Below, in pieces: positions 26,309-36,414 of a stretch of DNA of 64,000 bases; positions within the stretch are counted from its first letter, which is position 1, and each line of letters opens with the position of its first letter. This stretch comes from JAAUTT01 sp038213375 (lineage in GTDB: Bacteria > Bacteroidota > Bacteroidia > Bacteroidales > JAAUTT01). A model generated the notes under the pieces. It worked only from the letters and a program-made list of their open reading frames with translations. It was not told the DNA's origin and did not search any database. The stretch covers positions 62,001 through 126,000 of the forward strand of contig JBBQTB010000013.1 of assembly GCA_038213375.1 (NCBI GenBank). Direction: 5' to 3'. The position numbers and the translations under genes are program-made.

Positions 26309-26405
26309 TTTTCTACTAAGGTTAGAATGAAAAATAAGGGTTTTCATTCTTGGAAATTAAATTTAATTGGCTAATTATCTTACTTTCTAAAACCTTAGTA
26401 GAAAA
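26309..26405. repeat. Nested inverted-repeat element, possible structured RNA or miniature element
   Basis: A 15-bp outer stem (TTTTCTACTAAGGTT at 26309-26323 with its complement at 26391-26405) encloses a 10-bp hairpin (26324-26333 with 26341-26350, 7-base loop) and a 14-bp perfect palindrome (AATTAAATTTAATT, 26355-26368). The result is a three-way-junction shape. A segment just upstream (TAAGATAAT near 26277-26285) can compete for 26374-26382, so an alternative fold exists. It lies between the convergent DUF2797 and xth genes. Confidence 0.6.
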
Positions 26406-26486
26406 ATATTAATAGAGAAATTTGACCTTATTACCTTATTGTTAATTAAATTGTTGTACATAAAATTCAAATCTGTCAAAGTAGAA

Positions 26487-27257
26487 CTAAATATCCAAGA
26501 TTAAAGAAACCGGGCAATGGTCAGATTGGAAAATATCCGAATGTATCGATGCTTGTTTCAATCGTGTTTTTAGCGTGTCAGTAATCAAATGATAATCGAT
26601 TCGCCAACCAAGATTTTTCTCCCGGGCATTTGCCCTGTAGGTCCACCAGGAATATTGTTCCGGTTGATGGTTAAAAACTCTAAAACTATCTATAAATCCT
26701 TTTTCCAGAAATTGATCTACCCAAGCACGCTCCTCAGGTAGGAATCCGGACATTTTGGTATGTTTTTTTGGATAATTAATGTCAATTCCCGTGTGCGCAA
26801 TATTAATATCTCCTGATATGATAATATTTGGCCGATCAAATCTCAATTTGGAAATGTATTCATCGAAATCTTTTAAAAATTTCATTTTAAATACTTGGCG
26901 GATATCGCCGCTTGTTCCTGATGGAAAATAAACTGCTAAATGAGTAATATCTCCATAGTCTGTGCGTATGAGACGTCCCTCAAAATCGTACTCCGGATAA
27001 TTCATTCCAAGTTTTACGAAATCAGGTTTCAATTTGCTAAAAACGGCAACGCCGCTATATCCTTTTTTTTCTGCAGGAAACCAATAATGATGATAACCAA
27101 GTTCTGGCAAAAAGCTTAAGTCAAGTTGGTCAGGTGATGCTTTAATTTCCTGAAGACAGAGTATATCGGGTTTTGCATCTTTCAACCAATCGATAAACCC
27201 CCTTTTAATTGCTGCTCTTAGTCCATTTACATTGAACGAATAAAATGAAACTTCCAT
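26487..27257 (-). CDS. xth: Exodeoxyribonuclease III
   Basis: A 256-residue member of the exonuclease III/AP endonuclease family. It cuts DNA at abasic sites in base-excision repair. Conserved motifs are N9 (FNVNGLRAA), the metal-binding Glu in LCLQEIKA (about 37), GDINIAHTGIDI with the catalytic Asp and Asn, and the C-terminal SDHCPV His (about 250). The 256-aa length is typical. A perfect -7 element on the minus strand lies 22 bp before the start codon. Confidence 0.95.
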   Translation of the reverse strand: MEVSFYSFNVNGLRAAIKRGFIDWLKDAKPDILCLQEIKASPDQLDLSFLPELGYHHYWFPAEKKGYSGVAVFSKLKPDFVKLGMNYPEYDFEGRLIRTDYGDITHLAVYFPSGTSGDIRQVFKMKFLKDFDEYISKLRFDRPNIIISGDINIAHTGIDINYPKKHTKMSGFLPEERAWVDQFLEKGFIDSFRVFNHQPEQYSWWTYRANAREKNLGWRIDYHLITDTLKTRLKQASIHSDIFQSDHCPVSLILDI

Positions 27258-27278
27258 AAATGCTTATTAATTAGGGAT

Positions 27279-27286
27279 CAAATTTA
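27279..27286 (-). promoter_or_regulatory. -7 promoter element of xth
   Basis: On the minus strand TAAATTTG matches TAnnTTTG exactly and lies 22 bp upstream of the xth ATG. No -33 TTTG at standard spacing was found. Confidence 0.55.
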
Positions 27287-27329
27287 CACAGATTTTTACC
27301 AAAAATGTCATAAACCCGCAGTCAAAGCC

Positions 27330-27337
27330 TATATTTG
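27330..27337 (+). promoter_or_regulatory. -7 promoter element of rsgA
   Basis: TATATTTG matches TAnnTTTG exactly and predicts a transcript start near 27344, about 20 nt before the TTG start codon of rsgA. This supports the TTG as the true start, since a later start would give an atypically long leader and lose conserved residues. Confidence 0.6.
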
Positions 27338-27363
27338 TAACGTTCCAAAAACTAAACAACGCA

Positions 27364-28290
27364 TTGAAAAAAGGATTGGTTATTAAATCAACAGGAAGCT
27401 GGTTTACGGTAAAAACCGAAGATGGTAATATTATAAATTGCAAAATCAAAGGTAAAATACGAACACAGGATATAAAAAGCACCAATCCTGTCGCTGTGGG
27501 CGACTGGGTTGAAATTGAAATAGTTGATTCTCAAACCGGTGTCATTTTCAATATCCAGGAAAGGAAAAATTATCTTATTCGCAAAGCTTCCAACCTTTCG
27601 AAGCAATCTCAAGTTATTGCCGCTAACCTTGACAGAGCGTTGCTGGTTGTCACTCTTGTTTTTCCCGAAACATCGCTGGAATTTATCGATCGCTTTTTAG
27701 CCACAGCAGAGGCATATAGAATTCCGGTAACTATCATTCTAAATAAAACAGATCTATATGAAAATACTTTACCGGGACTTGTAAGCGATATTCACAATAT
27801 GTATGAACCAATTGGTTACCCGGTAATCGAAACCTCCGTTCCTCTGAATAAAAATTTAGATCTGTTAAAAGCTGTTTTATTAAACAAGGTCTGCGTGATG
27901 GCAGGAAATTCAGGAGTTGGAAAGTCAACGCTGATAAACTCAATTTTCCCGGGATTAAAGCTAAGAACAGGGGAAATATCAGATTATCACATGAAAGGAA
28001 AACATACGACCACATTTGCAGAAATGGTTGAATTACCTGAAGGTGGATATATTATTGATACTCCCGGGATAAAAGGCTTTGGCATGGTGCATATGGATAA
28101 AAAAGAAATTTACCACTTTTTCCCTGAAATCTTCAAATATGCATCCTCATGCCAGTATTACAATTGCCTTCATATGGAGGAACCAAAATGCGCAGTAAAA
28201 AAAGCCGTTGAGGATGGAATTATTTTTGCTTCAAGATATTACAGCTATCAAAGTATCGTAAACGACCAACAAACAAAGTATAGAAAATAA
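27364..28290 (+). CDS. rsgA: Ribosome small subunit-dependent GTPase A
   Basis: A 308-residue circularly permuted GTPase that helps late maturation of the 30S subunit. The order is: N-terminal OB fold (1-75, starting MKKGLVIKSTGSW), G4 NKTD near 127, G1 GNSGVGKST at 181-189, G3 DTPG near 237, and the C-terminal zinc knuckle CQYYNCLHMEEPKC. The start is a TTG, supported by the match to the usual RsgA N-terminus and by the promoter just upstream. It diverges from xth. Confidence 0.95.
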   Translation: MKKGLVIKSTGSWFTVKTEDGNIINCKIKGKIRTQDIKSTNPVAVGDWVEIEIVDSQTGVIFNIQERKNYLIRKASNLSKQSQVIAANLDRALLVVTLVFPETSLEFIDRFLATAEAYRIPVTIILNKTDLYENTLPGLVSDIHNMYEPIGYPVIETSVPLNKNLDLLKAVLLNKVCVMAGNSGVGKSTLINSIFPGLKLRTGEISDYHMKGKHTTTFAEMVELPEGGYIIDTPGIKGFGMVHMDKKEIYHFFPEIFKYASSCQYYNCLHMEEPKCAVKKAVEDGIIFASRYYSYQSIVNDQQTKYRK

Positions 28291-28388
28291 TAATTGATAT
28301 TATTTGAGAAATAATTTTCTAATACTCTAGTTTATATTATATTAAATAAATTATATTTACCATATAATCAAATGCAGAATCCTTATCA

Positions 28389-31244
28389 ATGAAGAAGATA
28401 TATTCGATATTCATTTCGCTTATAGCATTTATACTAATCATTAATTTTACCTTTTATATAAGTATATATCGCCAACAACTTTCAAGTGCACAATCAATTT
28501 TAAAGGAACAAAACAAGACTTGTTCAGAAAACCTTGAAAAAATCTCTCTCGATTTTGAAAATAAAGTAAAAGGCATACTTTCCTCCGACTCATTAATGTC
28601 AGTATTTAATACAAAAAATAAAGACATTCTATCAATTCAGAAGCTAAAGCTTTTATATTCTGAGTTTCCTATTCTAATTTCAAACATTACGATTTTTGAT
28701 ACCAATAAAAATGCTTTTAGTCTTTATCTTGATAAAACGGGTAATTTCATCACAGATTATTATACTGCTCATGTTCAAAAAGTATTTCTAACTCATGAGT
28801 CATTGAATTTTGAAAACGATGAATACATCTATTCATTACCAATAATTAAAAATAAACAACTCCTAGGAGGTCTTTGTTTTACAATAAATTATGCCTCCTT
28901 TGTTCAATCGATTCTTCAACATTATAAATTCGATGATTATAACTGGCAATGGCTTATAAACAATTTAGGAACTGTCGTATTTAATAATTTATCGAATATC
29001 AAATTCGAAGTTGTCAATCAGGAATCAATTAATAATGTATTTAACAAAAAATCTGAAATAGCCCTATTTCAAAAAATAATTACTGAAAAATCAACCATCC
29101 ATTGCTATTCTCAGTTCAAGACTTTAACACTTGTAAAACGTAATTTTGGTCTTGTTTTTTCAGTTGCATATAAAAAAATACTTCGCCCATTAGTTTATCG
29201 TGCAATTACCAGTTCATTCCTAATAATAATTGTTGGAGGATTTCTATTTTGGTTATTGATTAAAATTCTTTCCGAAAAAGAACTACAAAACAAGAAAGCG
29301 CATGATTCTGAGCTCAATCTGATGAAGATTTTTGATTCGATTCCAATAGGTGTTATGATTCTTACACAGGATAAAACCATTCGCCATATCAATCAAACTG
29401 CATCCGAGATGCTTTACGGGAAGAATGAAACCAATATTATTGGTCGTAATGTTGCAGACATGATTACACCAAAAAATTTCGATGATAAAGTGAAATCAGA
29501 TTCGGCCTACGACACAGGGCATTTTTATGTTTTCGATAAAGATGCAAATGAATATACTATTTATAAAAACGATATTCCATTCATATTAAATAAAGAAGAA
29601 CTTTTAATCGAAGCTTTTATTGATGTAACGCCAATCGAAAAATCACGAAAACTTGAGGCTGCAGCTAACTTAGCAAAAAGTGATTTTTTAGCAAAAATGA
29701 GTCATGAAATACGAACTCCGATGAATGGCATTGTTGGAATGGCAGATGCTTTACTCCAGCAACCTTTAAATGAGGAGCAGCATGAATATGCCGAAATAGT
29801 AAAAAAATCATCTGACCTCCTTTTAAGCCTCATTAACGACATTCTTGACTTTTCAAAAGTCGAAGCAGGTAAAATGATGCTTGAAGAAATTCCATTCTAT
29901 ATAAAAGATGAAATAAATTTTGTAAAAGAATTGTTTAAGCCAATAGCCGATCAAAAAGAAATTAAAATAATCAGTCATATTGCTTCAAATGTTCCAGGGC
30001 ACATTATTGGTGATCCTTTCCGTCTGCGTCAGGTAATTTCAAACCTGATGAGCAATGCCCTTAAATTTACTCAGGAAGGTGAAATTGTTATTAATGTAGA
30101 AGTTGCCGAAGAATATTCCGGACACTTTACTTTATTGTTTGTAATTGAAGATACCGGAATTGGCATACCTAAAGAAAAACTTGATACCATATTTGCTTCC
30201 TATACTCAAGCCGAAGGATCCATTAGCAGAAAGTATGGCGGAACAGGCCTTGGTACAACTATAAGTAAACAATTAGTTGAATTAATGGGTGGTGAAATTT
30301 GGGCTGAAAGTCCTTCGACTATTTCAACAGATTCCTCCTTTCCGGGTTCAAAATTTAACTTTACCATTGAAGTTTTTTCAAATGAAAGGTCACAAAAAAG
30401 CTACGATTTCACTCAAATAAAGGAATATCAACAGATTAATGCATTGGTTATAACGAGAGAAGAAAACAGAACGGAACCAATTTTCGCATATTTTGATAAT
30501 TTTGGTATCAATTACGAACGATACAAAGTACACGTGGATACTCCTGAATTATTATTTAACAAATTATTAATAGAATATGATAAATTTCAAATTGTTGTTA
30601 TTAGTGATTCCCATGAGTTAGATGGCTTTAAAGTTGCCAAAATAATGCAAGACAAAGGCATAATTTTCAAACACTTATTTATTCTTATCAGCAACAATGA
30701 TATAACCGGGAATTTTATCCGGGCCAAGCGTTTAGGAATAGATTACTATCTAATTAAACCTTACGAATCTTCAGAAGTATTTAATTTGGTCCAGGAAAGT
30801 TTTCCATCACTAAATCCAGGTACAAGAATTCCTGTAGGATTAAATAAAATCAGAAAAGAAATAAATATTCTTGTTGCTGAGGATAATATGATTAACCAGA
30901 AAGTTGCAAAAACTATTTTCAAAAATATCGGCTTTGAAATTGAAATTGCTGCAAACGGCATTGAAGCTGTTGATATGACTATGAAAAATAATTATGATAT
31001 TATATTTATGGACATGATGATGCCAGAAAAAGATGGTGTGCAAGCAACAAAAGACTTAAGAAAGAAAGGTTACAAAGGTCCTATTATTGCAATGACAGCC
31101 AACGCAAGTAAAGAAAGTAAAAATAAGGCAATCACAAACGGCATGGATGGTTTCATTACTAAACCAACAAAAATGGATGCTATTAAAAAAATATTAATAA
31201 AGTATTTTTCCGAGCCTATACATGACAATTTTATTCATCCTTAA
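28389..31244 (+). CDS. Hybrid sensor histidine kinase with two receiver domains
   Basis: A 951-residue membrane kinase. Two transmembrane helices (about 5-25 and 273-293) enclose a periplasmic sensor domain of about 245 residues. A PAS domain (about 312-415), HisKA with H439 (SHEIRTPMNG) and an ATPase domain with DTGIGIP and GGTGLG follow. Then comes a degenerate receiver-like segment (about 685-800, ISDSHE instead of the usual acidic pocket) and a complete receiver (about 825-945) with D875 in FMDMMMP. No HPt or DNA-binding domain is present, so output must pass to another protein. The gene converges with a 14-bp overlap on the U32 gene. Confidence 0.9.
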   Translation: MKKIYSIFISLIAFILIINFTFYISIYRQQLSSAQSILKEQNKTCSENLEKISLDFENKVKGILSSDSLMSVFNTKNKDILSIQKLKLLYSEFPILISNITIFDTNKNAFSLYLDKTGNFITDYYTAHVQKVFLTHESLNFENDEYIYSLPIIKNKQLLGGLCFTINYASFVQSILQHYKFDDYNWQWLINNLGTVVFNNLSNIKFEVVNQESINNVFNKKSEIALFQKIITEKSTIHCYSQFKTLTLVKRNFGLVFSVAYKKILRPLVYRAITSSFLIIIVGGFLFWLLIKILSEKELQNKKAHDSELNLMKIFDSIPIGVMILTQDKTIRHINQTASEMLYGKNETNIIGRNVADMITPKNFDDKVKSDSAYDTGHFYVFDKDANEYTIYKNDIPFILNKEELLIEAFIDVTPIEKSRKLEAAANLAKSDFLAKMSHEIRTPMNGIVGMADALLQQPLNEEQHEYAEIVKKSSDLLLSLINDILDFSKVEAGKMMLEEIPFYIKDEINFVKELFKPIADQKEIKIISHIASNVPGHIIGDPFRLRQVISNLMSNALKFTQEGEIVINVEVAEEYSGHFTLLFVIEDTGIGIPKEKLDTIFASYTQAEGSISRKYGGTGLGTTISKQLVELMGGEIWAESPSTISTDSSFPGSKFNFTIEVFSNERSQKSYDFTQIKEYQQINALVITREENRTEPIFAYFDNFGINYERYKVHVDTPELLFNKLLIEYDKFQIVVISDSHELDGFKVAKIMQDKGIIFKHLFILISNNDITGNFIRAKRLGIDYYLIKPYESSEVFNLVQESFPSLNPGTRIPVGLNKIRKEINILVAEDNMINQKVAKTIFKNIGFEIEIAANGIEAVDMTMKNNYDIIFMDMMMPEKDGVQATKDLRKKGYKGPIIAMTANASKESKNKAITNGMDGFITKPTKMDAIKKILIKYFSEPIHDNFIHP

Positions 31245-32490
31245 GATTTGTTACCGGAACCATTTTATAAAGTTTATCTGAACGTCTTACCTGCTTATCG
31301 ATTGGGATCGATACCATCTCCCCTTTACTCGTTTCATTGACGTTTTTTAGTTCTACCCTAAGTTCGGTTACAGTACCTTCTATAACTCCTGTTGTGGGAC
31401 CAGTAATGATAATTTCGTCACCAACTTTAAGGGTGCCTGCTTCCACTAAAAATTCTGCCACTTTTAAGTTCGAGAAATAATTGAGACCTTTGCCAACATA
31501 GATTTTTTTCTTTGTGGCACACGATCCATAACTATTACTCCATTCGCCCAATTTGCGGCCTAAATAATATCCATCCCAAAAACCACGGTTAAAAACAGTG
31601 GAAAGTCTCAACTTCCAATCAGAAACTTTTTCACTTGAAAATGTTCCGATTACATAATCTTCAATTGCCTCATTATAACATGCAACAACGGTTTTAACAT
31701 ATTCAGCTGATCGGGCACGACCTTCAATCTTTAGAACTCTTACACCCGACTCTAACAATACATTTAAAAAATCAATAGTACATAAATCCTTAGGAGACAT
31801 TATATATTGATTATTTATCTCAAGTTCAACTTCAGTTTCTTTATCTTTAACGATATAAGAGCGGCGACAAACTTGAAGACAACTGCCACGGTTTGCAGAT
31901 TTATTATATTCATGCAAACTTAAATAACATTTGCCGGAGATGGCCATACACAGAGCCCCGTGCACAAACATCTCTATCTTTATTTGCTTTCCTGAAGGCC
32001 CACAGATGTTCTCGTTTTTTATAGTATTTGCAATATTTGCAACTTGAGTCATATTTAGCTCGCGCGCTAAAACAATAACATCTGCAAATTTCGAGTAAAA
32101 CTTAACTGTCTCCATATTTGAAACATTAACCTGAGTTGAGATGTGAACCTCAACTCCTACTGAACTTGCATAATTAATAGCTGCCTGATCGGAGGCAATA
32201 ATAGCCGCCACTTTATTTTTTTTGGCAGCATCAACCAAACTTCGCATCAAATCTAAATCGGGGTCATACAATACCGTATTTAACGTGAGGTAGGTTTTTA
32301 CATTGCATGCATTACATAAATCGACAATTTTTTCAAAATCATCAATTCCAAAATTTACCGTTGACTGCGAACGCATGTTCAGTTTGTCGATGCCAAAATA
32401 AACCGAATCAGCTCCAGCCTGAATAGCTGCCATAAGTGATTCCCAGGAGCCGACAGGAGCCATTAGTTCAAAGTATTTTCGAGTTATCAT
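31231..32490 (-). CDS. trhP: U32 family protein, TrhP-like tRNA hydroxylation factor
   Basis: A 419-residue protein of peptidase family U32. It begins ELMAPVGSWESLMAAIQAGADSVYFG, the family N-terminus. The middle holds the conserved cysteines in GALCMAISGKCYLS and RGSCLQVCRR, which suit an iron-sulfur or zinc site. The C-terminal part (KVGDEIIITGPTTGVIEGTV) is the beta-barrel typical of the YegQ/TrhP branch. That branch acts in prephenate-dependent 5-hydroxylation of uridine 34 in tRNA; older annotations call it a collagenase-like protease. The closest characterised relative is E. coli TrhP (YegQ); another U32 branch cannot be excluded. Confidence 0.8.
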   Translation of the reverse strand: MITRKYFELMAPVGSWESLMAAIQAGADSVYFGIDKLNMRSQSTVNFGIDDFEKIVDLCNACNVKTYLTLNTVLYDPDLDLMRSLVDAAKKNKVAAIIASDQAAINYASSVGVEVHISTQVNVSNMETVKFYSKFADVIVLARELNMTQVANIANTIKNENICGPSGKQIKIEMFVHGALCMAISGKCYLSLHEYNKSANRGSCLQVCRRSYIVKDKETEVELEINNQYIMSPKDLCTIDFLNVLLESGVRVLKIEGRARSAEYVKTVVACYNEAIEDYVIGTFSSEKVSDWKLRLSTVFNRGFWDGYYLGRKLGEWSNSYGSCATKKKIYVGKGLNYFSNLKVAEFLVEAGTLKVGDEIIITGPTTGVIEGTVTELRVELKNVNETSKGEMVSIPIDKQVRRSDKLYKMVPVTNLKDE

Positions 32491-32549
32491 TGTTGCTCAC
32501 ATTTTAAAATATTCATATGTAATTTTCATCCATCCGAATGAAGTTCTCT

Positions 32550-33713
32550 TTAAACAATAGGAAGAATTATCCGAAAGGTTGTTCCCCTATTAATTTCCGA
32601 TTGCAAAACGAATATTTTACCATGATGATATTCTTCAATAATTCGTTTTGTAAGTGATAATCCAAGCCCCCAACCGCGGGTTTTAGTTGTAAACCCAGGT
32701 TTGAACACACGCTTGAAATTTCTTTTTGATATTCCCTTGCCATCATCTAAAATATCAACAAATACTTTATTAGGACTCTTTGATATTCTGATTTCAATAA
32801 ATCCTGCATTCACAACCGCATCAAGCGCATTCTTAATTAAATTTTCCAGAACCCATCCAAATAAATGCTTGTTAATTGCTACAATTATTCCATCGTTATT
32901 GTTCACAATTTGAAGATTCACCGAAAAAGGAACACGTTTTTTCATGTATTCAACAGATTCATTTATAGCGAAATACAGATCCATTGGTTCCAGTTTGGGT
33001 ATTGACCCAATTTTCGAAAATCTCTCAGTGATTATATTCAAACGGATTACATCCTTTTCTAGTTCCAAAATCAGATTGCAATCCTGATTAGTTTCTTTAA
33101 GCAATTCAACCCAAGCCATTAGTGATGATGTTGGTGTTCCTAACTGATGTGCCGTTTCGCGAGACAAACCCAACCATACTTTATTTTGCTCCGCTCTCCT
33201 TGAAAAGCTAAAAGCCAGATAAGAAATAATTACAAATATGATGATTACCAATAATTGAATGTATGGGTATATGGTAAGTTTTTTTAATATAACGGATTCA
33301 CGATAATAGATATAATTATATTTCCCGTTATCTAATTTTATAGTCATGGGTAACCGAAATTCTTTCATAACTTCAAGCTGTTCCATTAAATATTCATTCC
33401 TATAAGCTTTTATGGAATCAACATTTCTAAAAAATAAAATTTTATTGTTTTGATCAGTAAGAATAACCGGTATTGTAGTATTATTTTCTATTACCTTCAA
33501 TAAAAAATTCAAATCAATAGTTTCTTTTTGTGTCTCCAAAACATATCGGGTAGCCTCAGCCCATAATTCTACCTTCTTTTCTTCTTCCCTCGATAATTCG
33601 TGCACTAATTTATTCGTATACCACAACGAACCGATGCCTATTCCAATTGCAATAAAAAAAAGAAGTAATTTCCACCGTTCCTTGTTGGTGTATAAATCTA
33701 GCCCAGGTATCAT
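32550..33713 (-). CDS. Membrane sensor histidine kinase
   Basis: A 387-residue kinase. Two membrane helices (about 13-30 and 145-165) enclose a short periplasmic domain. The dimerisation helix has the phospho-acceptor His in SRETAHQLGTPTSSLMAWVELL, a form common in Bacteroidota. The ATPase domain has ENLIKNALDAV (N box), DDGKGIS and GWGLGLSLTKRII. I start at the ATG at 33713, whose ATGA overlaps the stop of the AsmA-like gene, which suggests translational coupling. No response regulator gene is adjacent. Confidence 0.87.
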   Translation of the reverse strand: MIPGLDLYTNKERWKLLLFFIAIGIGIGSLWYTNKLVHELSREEEKKVELWAEATRYVLETQKETIDLNFLLKVIENNTTIPVILTDQNNKILFFRNVDSIKAYRNEYLMEQLEVMKEFRLPMTIKLDNGKYNYIYYRESVILKKLTIYPYIQLLVIIIFVIISYLAFSFSRRAEQNKVWLGLSRETAHQLGTPTSSLMAWVELLKETNQDCNLILELEKDVIRLNIITERFSKIGSIPKLEPMDLYFAINESVEYMKKRVPFSVNLQIVNNNDGIIVAINKHLFGWVLENLIKNALDAVVNAGFIEIRISKSPNKVFVDILDDGKGISKRNFKRVFKPGFTTKTRGWGLGLSLTKRIIEEYHHGKIFVLQSEINRGTTFRIILPIV

Positions 33714-36364
33714 TCCCATTCGACTTTCACTTTATCGTCGGTTATTTTTTTCGAGGTTTTCTCCTTTTTAGAAATTTCAGTTTCTTTTTTTTCAGGCTTC
33801 TCTGTATTCTTTTGATCATCCCATTCCACCATAATTGAAGATCTCTTATTCTTATTTCTTTTAACCAATGCTGAATCGTTCTTAAACCAACCAAATTCAT
33901 GATTCAAAACATCCTTTAACTCATTTTTCTGTTTTACAAAACTTTCCTTAACTACATCTAAAGCTTTACGCGAATCATATGATATTTTATAGTCACTATT
34001 AATACCCTGAATAGATAGGTATATACTTGTTCTCCCAAGTCCATCATCTTCAATAATTCCAAATTCGCTGTTTTCTCTTTTTGCTCTATTTGCTTTTCTG
34101 GCAAGCACCTCTGAGAGTAGTACCTTAACTTTATAAAAGTAATGATTATCAAAATAATGTATGCCGGAACCGGAAATATTAAATGCAGATGATTGAATAT
34201 CCATCTGTGGTATAATAACCTGGTTATCTTTCACATAAATTTTGTTTTTCAGGGTAGAGAATTTAATATTTTGCAGCTCACTAAGTGAAACAAATTTAGA
34301 CAAGCCCATCATGGGTTCAAAATTAACCAATTCCCCATTTGTTATGGTAATGTCTCCATCAACCAAAAGTTTATCCTTATTAAATACTAATCTGTTGTTC
34401 CATTCTGAAGAAAAACTAACCTTTCCTGATAAACGACCCCTTAAATGTTTATCCTTTACAACATTTTGCGAAAAATTATTGAACGTATAAAACAATTTTT
34501 GAATTTCGATTTTCGAGATATCTGACTGACCTTTTATAATGAAACTCTTATAAACGTCCTGAATAATAGCTCCATTGCCAGAAACATGTCCTGCTAGGGT
34601 TTCAAACGAGATCGATTTTAAAACGAACATGCGGGGTTTATAATTTAAATAACCGGAAATCCATTTCGCATTAAATTTATTTAATTTAAAAGTATTTACT
34701 GTAAGCTTCACATCAAGTAACACATTATCCGGAAATAATAATTCTCTGGAATATTCCTCACTATTCTTTTTTTCATCTTTTGAAAAATACTTCGATAAAT
34801 CTAGATTTTTTGAAACAATATCGGCCTTTAACGAAAGTTGATTGGTCCGTTTGAGAAAATATTCAATCCCATTATGCAGAGATCCATTTACCAAAAAATC
34901 GTTTTCATGAATATAAAAAGACAAATTATTTAAAAAAATATCGTTGTTCAATCCTATTACTCCATTAATCTGTTGAAAATTATAGTCACTATTTTTACTT
35001 TTAAACGCAACATTTTCAAGTTTAATTTGCCCAGAAATCGTCAAATCGTAAATATCAGAAAACTTGAATTCAAATATTTTCCCTAATTTACCTGACGCAG
35101 AAATGGTCGATTCCACCAAACCATTAAGTTGTTCCAAAGAATCAAGATGTAAAAAATTCTTGAAATCTTGTAAATTGATCTTTGAAATTAAATTACCTGA
35201 AAATGATCCATTATTAAGATTATTTATCTGGCCAATACCTGAAAAAGAACCGTTTCCAAAATTAGAATTAAATTTATTTAATTTAATTTCTGACGTTTGT
35301 AAACAGTTACCTAAACCATTTGTAAAACTACCTTCTAAATCAATACTTGATAATTTTATTCCTGAAGATTTCTCAGTAACGATACCATTGGTTAAATTAA
35401 ACCTTACTTTTACATTAGGATCAGCTCCTCTCCCAATTCCACCTTTCACTGAAAGGTTCAGGTTTGAAGTACCTTTGCCTCTGTAATTTTTCAAACTTGA
35501 AGAAATATTTTCAGGCAATGTTTCAAGAAGGTTTCCCAGATTTAAATTTTGTCCTTCGACTATCATATTAATCCCCGGTTTTTCATTCATGTTAATAACA
35601 CATGTACCTAGAAACTTCAAGCCTGAAACATTAAACTTAGCCTCGTTAAAGTGATATATATTATTTCTTATACTTAAATCACATGTAAAAACAACCGGCT
35701 TATTGTGCAAATAATTAATTTTGTAAACATTTAATTGATTAACTAATAGCTTCGATTCAATACTCAAATTTACCGCCGACGATCCAAAATTTCCTTTTAT
35801 ATTCAGTTGATCAGCTTTGCCTAAAAAATTTATCGATGTTCGGCAATCTACATAGTTTATTATTGTATTGGAAAACACTACATCGTTAAACTTAAGCTGG
35901 AAATCATTTGCATGTGTTTTAACTTTATTTTTAAAAATATCGAAATTAGTACACGAATTGACATCAACTTTTAACTTAACATAACAATTTTTAATATTCA
36001 ATCTTTTAAGTTCATAATGACCTCTCAATAATTTAATCATATTGAATTCGAGAAAAATTCTATCGGCCACCAAAAGGGTATCGTTTGCTTCACTAAAATT
36101 TAGGTCTTTATAACGTTTTGATGATTGTGCATAGACATTAATAAATTCAACAGATGCATTTGGAAATTGTTTCCATAACGAAAAATCAACTTTACGAATA
36201 CTAATTTGTGTATCAACTTGTTTGTTCAATTGACTAACAACATATTGAATTACTTGATCCTTAAAAAAGTAATTAATTATGAGAGTAGATATTACCAGTA
36301 ATATTAGGATTACTCCTGCAATAAAACTGCCTATTTTAAGGTACTTACGAATCTTTTTATTCAT
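33710..36364 (-). CDS. AsmA-like envelope protein
   Basis: An 884-residue protein with one N-terminal membrane helix (about 10-32) and a long periplasmic beta-rich body. The start of the body, VSQLNKQVDTQISIRKVDFSLWKQFPNASVEFINV, is typical of the AsmA/DUF748-like repeating-beta-groove family. Members of that family are linked to lipid transport between membranes. The last 60 residues are highly charged and rich in Lys and Glu. I prefer the ATG at 36364 (MNKKIRKYLK) over one at 36418, which would overlap pepE. Its stop codon overlaps the start of the kinase gene that follows. Confidence 0.78.
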   Translation of the reverse strand: MNKKIRKYLKIGSFIAGVILILLVISTLIINYFFKDQVIQYVVSQLNKQVDTQISIRKVDFSLWKQFPNASVEFINVYAQSSKRYKDLNFSEANDTLLVADRIFLEFNMIKLLRGHYELKRLNIKNCYVKLKVDVNSCTNFDIFKNKVKTHANDFQLKFNDVVFSNTIINYVDCRTSINFLGKADQLNIKGNFGSSAVNLSIESKLLVNQLNVYKINYLHNKPVVFTCDLSIRNNIYHFNEAKFNVSGLKFLGTCVINMNEKPGINMIVEGQNLNLGNLLETLPENISSSLKNYRGKGTSNLNLSVKGGIGRGADPNVKVRFNLTNGIVTEKSSGIKLSSIDLEGSFTNGLGNCLQTSEIKLNKFNSNFGNGSFSGIGQINNLNNGSFSGNLISKINLQDFKNFLHLDSLEQLNGLVESTISASGKLGKIFEFKFSDIYDLTISGQIKLENVAFKSKNSDYNFQQINGVIGLNNDIFLNNLSFYIHENDFLVNGSLHNGIEYFLKRTNQLSLKADIVSKNLDLSKYFSKDEKKNSEEYSRELLFPDNVLLDVKLTVNTFKLNKFNAKWISGYLNYKPRMFVLKSISFETLAGHVSGNGAIIQDVYKSFIIKGQSDISKIEIQKLFYTFNNFSQNVVKDKHLRGRLSGKVSFSSEWNNRLVFNKDKLLVDGDITITNGELVNFEPMMGLSKFVSLSELQNIKFSTLKNKIYVKDNQVIIPQMDIQSSAFNISGSGIHYFDNHYFYKVKVLLSEVLARKANRAKRENSEFGIIEDDGLGRTSIYLSIQGINSDYKISYDSRKALDVVKESFVKQKNELKDVLNHEFGWFKNDSALVKRNKNKRSSIMVEWDDQKNTEKPEKKETEISKKEKTSKKITDDKVKVEWE

Positions 36365-36414
36365 TTTTTTAACTTTTCGAATCCCAATTTTAAGATTATA
36401 AGTAAAAAATAAAT

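Noticed and set aside
31231..32490. Collagenase for the U32 protein
   Set aside because: The collagenase name is historical; motifs and C-terminal barrel fit the tRNA-modifying TrhP branch better.
35064..35486. 140-codon frame opposite the AsmA-like gene
   Set aside because: Lies wholly within a long conserved gene and has biased, repetitive composition.
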